NCBI RefSeq assembly: GCF_028743715.1
Contig: NZ_CP117996.1
Location: 1,798,001 to 1,862,000, forward strand
Direction of reading: 5' to 3'
Length of the DNA: 64,000 nucleotides
From: Microbacterium sp. Clip185
GTDB taxonomy: Bacteria > Actinomycetota > Actinomycetes > Actinomycetales > Microbacteriaceae
Made by a program: the position numbers and the translations under genes
Shown here: piece after piece, positions 59,715-64,000 of the stretch
How the letters are laid out: every line of letters begins with the position of its first letter
How positions within the stretch are numbered: the first letter of the stretch is position 1
Notes under the pieces: generated by a model
Database searches by the model: none
Seen by the model: only the letters and a program-made list of their open reading frames with translations
Told to the model about the DNA's origin: nothing

Positions 59715-61256
59715 GTGGCTCCGCACGCCACGGAATCCGTCGAAAGCGAGCACCACGTGAGTCTTCTCCGCACGAAGTCGGTCGAGCAGTCCATCGCCGA
59801 CACCGAGGAACCGGAGTTCCGCCTCAAGAAATCGCTCAGCGCGCTCGATCTGACCGTCTTCGGCGTGGGCGTCGTGATCGGCGCGGGAATCTTCACGCTC
59901 ACGGGACGTGCCGCGCACGAGGTCGCCGGGCCCTCGATCGTGATCAGCTTCGTGATCGCCGCGATCGCGTGTGCCCTCGCGGCCATGTGCTACGCCGAGT
60001 TCGCTTCGACCGTGCCGGTGTCGGGGTCGGCGTACACGTTCTCGTACGCGTCGCTCGGCGAGTTCTTCGCCTGGATCATCGGATGGGACCTCATCCTCGA
60101 GATGTTCCTCGGTGCGAGTGTGGTCGCGCAGGGATGGAGCGCCTACCTCGGCGCCTTCCTCGAACAGCTCGGCATCGTGCTTCCGGAGCAGCTCTCCCAC
60201 GGCGGCGTGGTGGATGTGCCGGCCATCCTGCTCGTCCTGGTCCTCGGTACCTTGATGACGATCGGCATCAAGGAGTCGCTGCGCGTCAACCTCGTGCTCG
60301 TCGCGGTCAAGCTCTTCATCGTGCTGTTCGTCATCGTTGCCGGGCTCATGTTCGTGAACCCGGCCAACTACGCGCCGTTCGTCCCCGCGGCCGAGGGCAC
60401 CGCATCCGCCTCTGGCCTCACGCAGCCGCTCCTGCAGTTCCTGTCCGGCATCGAGCCGGCCACATTCGGCGTCGGCGGCATCCTCGCGGGTGCGGCCCTC
60501 GTGTTCTTCGCCTACATCGGGTTCGATGTCGTCGCGACCACCGCGGAGGAAACGCGGCGGCCGCAGCGCGACATGCCGATCGGCATCATCGCCTCCCTCA
60601 TCATCTGCACGATCCTGTACTGCGCCGTGGCGCTCGTGGTCACAGGCATGGTCTCGTATCGCGACCTCGACCCCGACGCGGCTCTCGCCAACGCGTTCAC
60701 CTACCACGGACAGTCATGGATGGCGACGGTGATCTCCGCGGGCGCGGTGGCCGGTCTCACCACGGTCGTGCTGACGCTGCTGATCGGTGCGACGCGCATC
60801 ATCTTCGCCATGTCGCGCGACGGCCTTCTCCCGCAGAAGCTCGCGCGCGTGCACCCGCGCTGGCGCACCCCGTGGGTCATCTCGATCGTCGTCACGATCG
60901 TCGTCGCCGTCGTCGCCGGCGTCACGCCCGTCGGTGTCCTCGAGCAGATGGTGAACATCGGCACACTGTCGGCGTTCGTGCTGGTGTCGGTGGGAGTCGT
61001 CGTCCTGCGTCGCACGCGTCCCGACCTGAAGCGCGGCTTCCGCGTGCCGTGGAATCCCGTGCTCCCCATCCTGTCGGCGCTGATCTGCACCTACCTGATG
61101 CTGAACCTCTCGGTCGAGACATGGTTGCGCTTCCTCGTCTGGCTCGCCCTCGGCGTCGCGATCTACTTCGCCTACTCCCGCCGGCACTCGCGCGTCGGCA
61201 CGGGCGATTTCCTGAACCCCGCGACGCCGCGGGTCGTGGCACCGCCCAAGGAATGA
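59715..61256 (+). CDS. APC family amino acid permease
   Basis: A 513-residue transporter with 12 predicted helices. Family residues are KKSLSALDLTVFGVGVVIGAGIFTLTG at helix 1 and the FIGFDVVATTAEETRRPQRDMPIGI stretch near residue 270, as in cationic amino-acid permeases. The start is ambiguous. GTG 59715 is 6 nt after TATCCT (leaderless), while GTG 59757 gives MSLLRTKSVEQSI, the N-terminus commonly seen in relatives, but it has only a weak AAAGCGAG upstream. I keep 59715 because the promoter predicts it. Confidence 0.88.
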   Translation: MAPHATESVESEHHVSLLRTKSVEQSIADTEEPEFRLKKSLSALDLTVFGVGVVIGAGIFTLTGRAAHEVAGPSIVISFVIAAIACALAAMCYAEFASTVPVSGSAYTFSYASLGEFFAWIIGWDLILEMFLGASVVAQGWSAYLGAFLEQLGIVLPEQLSHGGVVDVPAILLVLVLGTLMTIGIKESLRVNLVLVAVKLFIVLFVIVAGLMFVNPANYAPFVPAAEGTASASGLTQPLLQFLSGIEPATFGVGGILAGAALVFFAYIGFDVVATTAEETRRPQRDMPIGIIASLIICTILYCAVALVVTGMVSYRDLDPDAALANAFTYHGQSWMATVISAGAVAGLTTVVLTLLIGATRIIFAMSRDGLLPQKLARVHPRWRTPWVISIVVTIVVAVVAGVTPVGVLEQMVNIGTLSAFVLVSVGVVVLRRTRPDLKRGFRVPWNPVLPILSALICTYLMLNLSVETWLRFLVWLALGVAIYFAYSRRHSRVGTGDFLNPATPRVVAPPKE

Positions 61257-61269
61257 GTACGCCGCCGCG

Positions 61270-62739
61270 TCACAGCGAGGGGTAGGCGGGGAACACGCAC
61301 GGCGCCGCCTCGGTGAGGCTCGGTGCATCCGCATCCGAGACGTGCACGTCGGAGCCGTCCGAGTCCAGTGCAGCTCCCCCGAACACGACGCCGGATGCGG
61401 CGATGTCCGCGTCGGAGGCCTGAACCGCACCTGCGTCCACATCGACGTTCTCTAGTCGCACGCGCAGCGGATGCGCGGCATCCACCCCCTTCAGCACCGA
61501 GGTCGCGCCGTGGGGCGAATTCGTGGCGCGCAGACCCGACACCACGATGTCCTGGAACCGCGGAACGTTCGGACCGTTCGAGCCGCCGTAGAACGGATCG
61601 ATGTCGATCGGCGCTTTGACGGCATCGACGCAGATCCGGCGATACGTCACCTGCCGCACGATGCCGCCGACCTTGGGCGAGCTCTTGATCCGGATGCCGA
61701 TCGATGACGCGCTGGCGTTGCCGAGCGCGTCGGTGCCACTGACGGTGTCGTCGGCGACGAGCACGTCGCTTACCCCCGCTGTCGTCTCGCTTCCGATCGA
61801 GATGCCGTGCGTTCCGAACAGGTGGTTACCGAGGATCGAGATGTGTGCTGACGGTTGCGAGCCGGCCTTGATGGCGATGCCGTCATCGCCGTCCATGATC
61901 CACGAGTCGGCGATCGTGACGTCCGTTGCTCCCGCCGGGTCGATCCCGTCGGTGTTGCGCGCGGTGGCGGGCGTCTGAATGCGTACTCCCCAGACGGTGA
62001 GTCCGTCGGCGTTCTGGAACGAGACGTGGATGCCGGGCGAATCGACGAGGTCGATGTCGTGCACGCTGACATCATCGGCTTTCGTCGCCTGCACGAGCCG
62101 CGGGACGTTCTGGATGCCGTGCCCTTTCGCCGCCTGAGCGAGGTCCCACCAGCTCTGCGACGCGCCCAGCGTCGTCGCACCGCCGCGTCCGTCGATGCGC
62201 CCCTGTCGTCCTGCCGCATCCGGTGTCGACGCCAGACCGCTGTGCGCGCCGGCGAGCGTCAACAGCGGCGCGCACCCGCCACCGCTCCTGCCCACCGTGC
62301 CGCAGCTCTCCCGACCCGCGATCTGGTAGTCGGCGGGGTTGCGCGAGGCGAAGAGCGTCACGGTGGAGTCGAGCAGGAGCACCTCGCCCTGCCGAAGCGT
62401 GAGAGGTGCCGTGAGGAAGTCCGTCAGCGCTCCGGATGCCGCCAGTCGCACCGCCACGACCGCATCGCCGGTCTGAGCGCAACCGTCCAACGCCTGCTGG
62501 ATCCGTGCCGTGTCGGGCGGGGCGGCCTCGTCGGCGTCGTCGGCGGTGCCGTCGGTCAGGGCGAGCTGGGCGGCGACGGTCGCGCACGTCTCAGCGGGGG
62601 CCGTGGGCTCTGAGACGGAGCGGCGGTCTCCTGACGCGAGGGTCGCCGCGTCATGCGACGCGATGCCCCGGAGAGCGGCGCAGCCGCTGAGAACCACCAG
62701 GAGAAGCAGCGCGACCGAGACCACAGATCGAACCCGCAC
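61270..62739 (-). CDS. GH28 polygalacturonase-like lipoprotein
   Basis: A 489-residue exported beta-helix protein. The signal peptide ends in a lipobox (LSGC, Cys19). The GH28 catalytic motifs are all visible: NTDGID, GDDGIAIK, GTHGISIGSE and RIKSS. It should cleave alpha-1,4-galacturonan or a related pectic chain while anchored to the cell surface. No pectin uptake genes are next to it. Convergent with the permease, 13 bp apart. Confidence 0.87.
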   Translation of the reverse strand: MRVRSVVSVALLLLVVLSGCAALRGIASHDAATLASGDRRSVSEPTAPAETCATVAAQLALTDGTADDADEAAPPDTARIQQALDGCAQTGDAVVAVRLAASGALTDFLTAPLTLRQGEVLLLDSTVTLFASRNPADYQIAGRESCGTVGRSGGGCAPLLTLAGAHSGLASTPDAAGRQGRIDGRGGATTLGASQSWWDLAQAAKGHGIQNVPRLVQATKADDVSVHDIDLVDSPGIHVSFQNADGLTVWGVRIQTPATARNTDGIDPAGATDVTIADSWIMDGDDGIAIKAGSQPSAHISILGNHLFGTHGISIGSETTAGVSDVLVADDTVSGTDALGNASASSIGIRIKSSPKVGGIVRQVTYRRICVDAVKAPIDIDPFYGGSNGPNVPRFQDIVVSGLRATNSPHGATSVLKGVDAAHPLRVRLENVDVDAGAVQASDADIAASGVVFGGAALDSDGSDVHVSDADAPSLTEAAPCVFPAYPSL

Positions 62740-62801
62740 CGCCGGATGCTCGCAGCGCGATCTATGCGCGCGCCGTAGATCGCCGATGCGGCGGCTGGGC
62801 T

Positions 62802-63017
62802 TCAGCTGTCGTGGAAGTCCTCATGCAGCCGGGCTTCGGTCAGCCGGTCGCCGGGTTGCGGGGTGCGGAAGTCGCTCGGCGTGCTCGGCTCGGCCGCATC
62901 CGTCGCCGCGTCGTCGTCAGCAGGGCCAGCGATCACGTCGGCATCGTGATCGAGATCGATGTCGCGGGGGTCGTCGGAGGGGTGGGGTTCGTGGGCGGGC
63001 ATGAACGGCTCACTCAT
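62802..63017 (-). CDS. Small acidic protein of unknown function
   Basis: A 71-residue acidic protein (MSEPFMPAHEPHPSDDP at the start) rich in Asp and Ala, with no membrane segment or recognisable domain. The start is uncertain: ATG 63017 is used; the frame is open to 63065. The N-terminal MSEP resembles the small protein at 56960-57187, but this is too short to imply homology. Confidence 0.5.
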   Translation of the reverse strand: MSEPFMPAHEPHPSDDPRDIDLDHDADVIAGPADDDAATDAAEPSTPSDFRTPQPGDRLTEARLHEDFHDS

Positions 63018-63078
63018 GGACACGGCACGATTCTGCCGTTCCGTCGACGGGAGGGGAAGAGCCAAGATCTCCCGTCGA

Positions 63079-63864
63079 TCAGCGCAGATCGTCGCCGATC
63101 CACTCGGGCGTCAGTGCGAACGACGACGGATGCTGGGGATCGAGCACCAGCACATCGAACGCGCCGCCGATGAGCCGCAGGATCTCGCGCCCGGAGCGCG
63201 GGACCACGGTGATCTCCTTGCCCGCGTAGATCGCGTCGACTCGTTCCGAGTCGGTGAAGGCCAGGAGGATCCGCTCGCCGCGACCGTTGACGATGCTGGC
63301 AGGAGGGGAGTCGTCAACGTTCGGATCCAGGACGACGAACAGCTCGGCATCCGCGATCTCCCGGACGACCGCGGCGTAGGTCCCGTCGTCTTGCGCCGCC
63401 GTGTAGGCGTCGGCGGCAGCCTGTACGCGGGGAGCGATGACGACGGCAGCTGGCGAATCACGCTCCGCCGGAATCCACTGCCTGAAGAAGCGCAGGTTCG
63501 ACAGCGACGTCCACGGTCCCGGCGAGTCCAGCACGATCCCGGCGACACCGTTTTGCGCAAAGGATGCCAGCCAGTCGAGCACCTGCGGCAGCGGAACGGC
63601 GAGAAGGGCAGCCTCCATGCCTCCCAACTCCGCCGCACGCTCGGCGGTGCTGTAGACCCCGATGAGCGTGCCGACGCCGTCGAATTGGAATCCGCCGGGC
63701 ATCGGCTCTTCGGGTGTCCCACGGTTGACGATGAACCACTCGGGTAGCTTCGCCGCCGCCTCCCAGACGGCCATCTCGGCTTCGGTGTTCCCCGCCGCCG
63801 CACGGAAGGCCTTCTTGCGACGGTCCAACTCGCGGACCAGGGCATCACGTGTGTTCTCGCTCAC
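63079..63864 (-). CDS. SseB-like domain protein
   Basis: A 261-residue cytosolic protein. The N-terminal region (RDALVRELDRRKKAFRAAAGNTEAEMAVWEAAAKLPEWFIVNRGT) and the central VYSTAERAAELGG resemble SseB-type proteins, and a second half (AELFVVLDPN, ILLAFTDSERVDAIY) repeats the pattern. Function in actinobacteria is unknown. GTG 63864 is 6 nt after CAAGAT, a weaker -10. Confidence 0.75.
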   Translation of the reverse strand: MSENTRDALVRELDRRKKAFRAAAGNTEAEMAVWEAAAKLPEWFIVNRGTPEEPMPGGFQFDGVGTLIGVYSTAERAAELGGMEAALLAVPLPQVLDWLASFAQNGVAGIVLDSPGPWTSLSNLRFFRQWIPAERDSPAAVVIAPRVQAAADAYTAAQDDGTYAAVVREIADAELFVVLDPNVDDSPPASIVNGRGERILLAFTDSERVDAIYAGKEITVVPRSGREILRLIGGAFDVLVLDPQHPSSFALTPEWIGDDLR

Positions 63865-63946
63865 CCTGCCATCTTGACCGCCGGCCCGCATCGACTCGCG
63901 CGTCTTGCCACAGGGCTCAGCATTCCGGTAAGCGGCCGGAGCGAGA

Positions 63947-63952
63947 TAGCTT
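63947..63952 (+). promoter_or_regulatory. -10 element of the P-loop gene
   Basis: TAGCTT, exactly 6 nt before GTG 63959. Confidence 0.55.
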
Positions 63953-63958
63953 CGACTC

Positions 63959-64000
63959 GTGCGCATCGTCGTGTCCGGCACTCACGCCAGTGGCAAGAGC
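63959..64000 (+). CDS. P-loop NTPase, first 14 codons (cut by window edge)
   Basis: GTG 63959 opens MRIVVSGTHASGKS, which is a Walker A motif at the very N-terminus. The start is supported by the -10 element 6 nt upstream. Proteins beginning like this include small-molecule kinases and AAA-type ATP/GTP-binding proteins; no more can be said from 14 residues. Confidence 0.7.
   Translation, partial: MRIVVSGTHASGKS

Noticed and set aside
1..64000. CRISPR arrays, insertion sequences, prophage genes, rRNA genes
   Set aside because: No regularly spaced repeats, transposase or phage motifs and no rRNA segments were seen; the only repeats are the short ones reported.

Overview
The window is about 70% G+C, with short intergenic gaps, many 4-bp ATGA overlaps, and GTG/TTG starts. 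Gene order (leuCD-murA-plsC-gpsA-ddl-thiL-rsmD-recG-coaD-yceD-rpmF-rnc-mutM-smc-ftsY-ffh-rpsP-khpA-rimM-trmD) and protein sequences point to a high-GC actinobacterium of the Microbacteriaceae, most likely Microbacterium or a close relative. It is chromosomal sequence. I see no insertion sequences, prophage genes, integrase or CRISPR array.

Layout. 0-7.4 kb: a cut membrane-protein gene, map, the trmD-rimM-khpA-rpsP ribosome-maturation operon, a YbdK-type carboxylate-amine ligase, an SGNH lipoprotein, ffh and a TetR regulator. 7.5-12.5 kb: a complete peptide-type ABC importer (binding lipoprotein, two permeases, fused double ATPase), divergent from the TetR gene. 12.5-33.9 kb: the conserved core block (ftsY, smc, mutM, rnc, rpmF, yceD, coaD, recG, rsmD, thiL, ddl, gpsA, plsC, murA, leuD, leuC), interrupted by a small GNAT operon with a 33-codon leader ORF. 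34-37.7 kb: a sulfhydrylase-like PLP enzyme with a flavin monooxygenase, then TerC. 37.8-42.5 kb: two ECF sigma-factor modules (sigma/DUF4349 and SigK/RskA) followed by a repeat-containing secreted protein. 42.5-45.4 kb: CinA, an Mrr-type restriction enzyme beside tRNA-Glu(CUC), and a metallo-hydrolase. 45.4-49.6 kb: the fructose PTS operon (fruR-fruK-fruA-ptsH). 50-64 kb: an Fe(II)/2OG-oxygenase-like gene under an iron box, a GmrSD-type restriction enzyme, a large DUF2207 membrane protein, CPBP protease, haloalkane-dehalogenase-like hydrolase with an HxlR regulator, an amino-acid permease, a GH28 lipoprotein, an SseB-like protein, and the first codons of a P-loop NTPase.

Two regulatory observations stand out. 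Upstream of leuCD there is an unannotated 14-codon ORF with three consecutive Leu codons. Its Leu-codon run is exactly complementary to the leuC Shine-Dalgarno sequence, and its 3' end sits in a 9-bp hairpin. This looks like a leucine-sensing attenuator. Second, fourteen start codons in the window lie exactly 6 nt downstream of a TANNNT hexamer. This is the geometry of leaderless transcripts, and it fixes many start sites and promoters at once.
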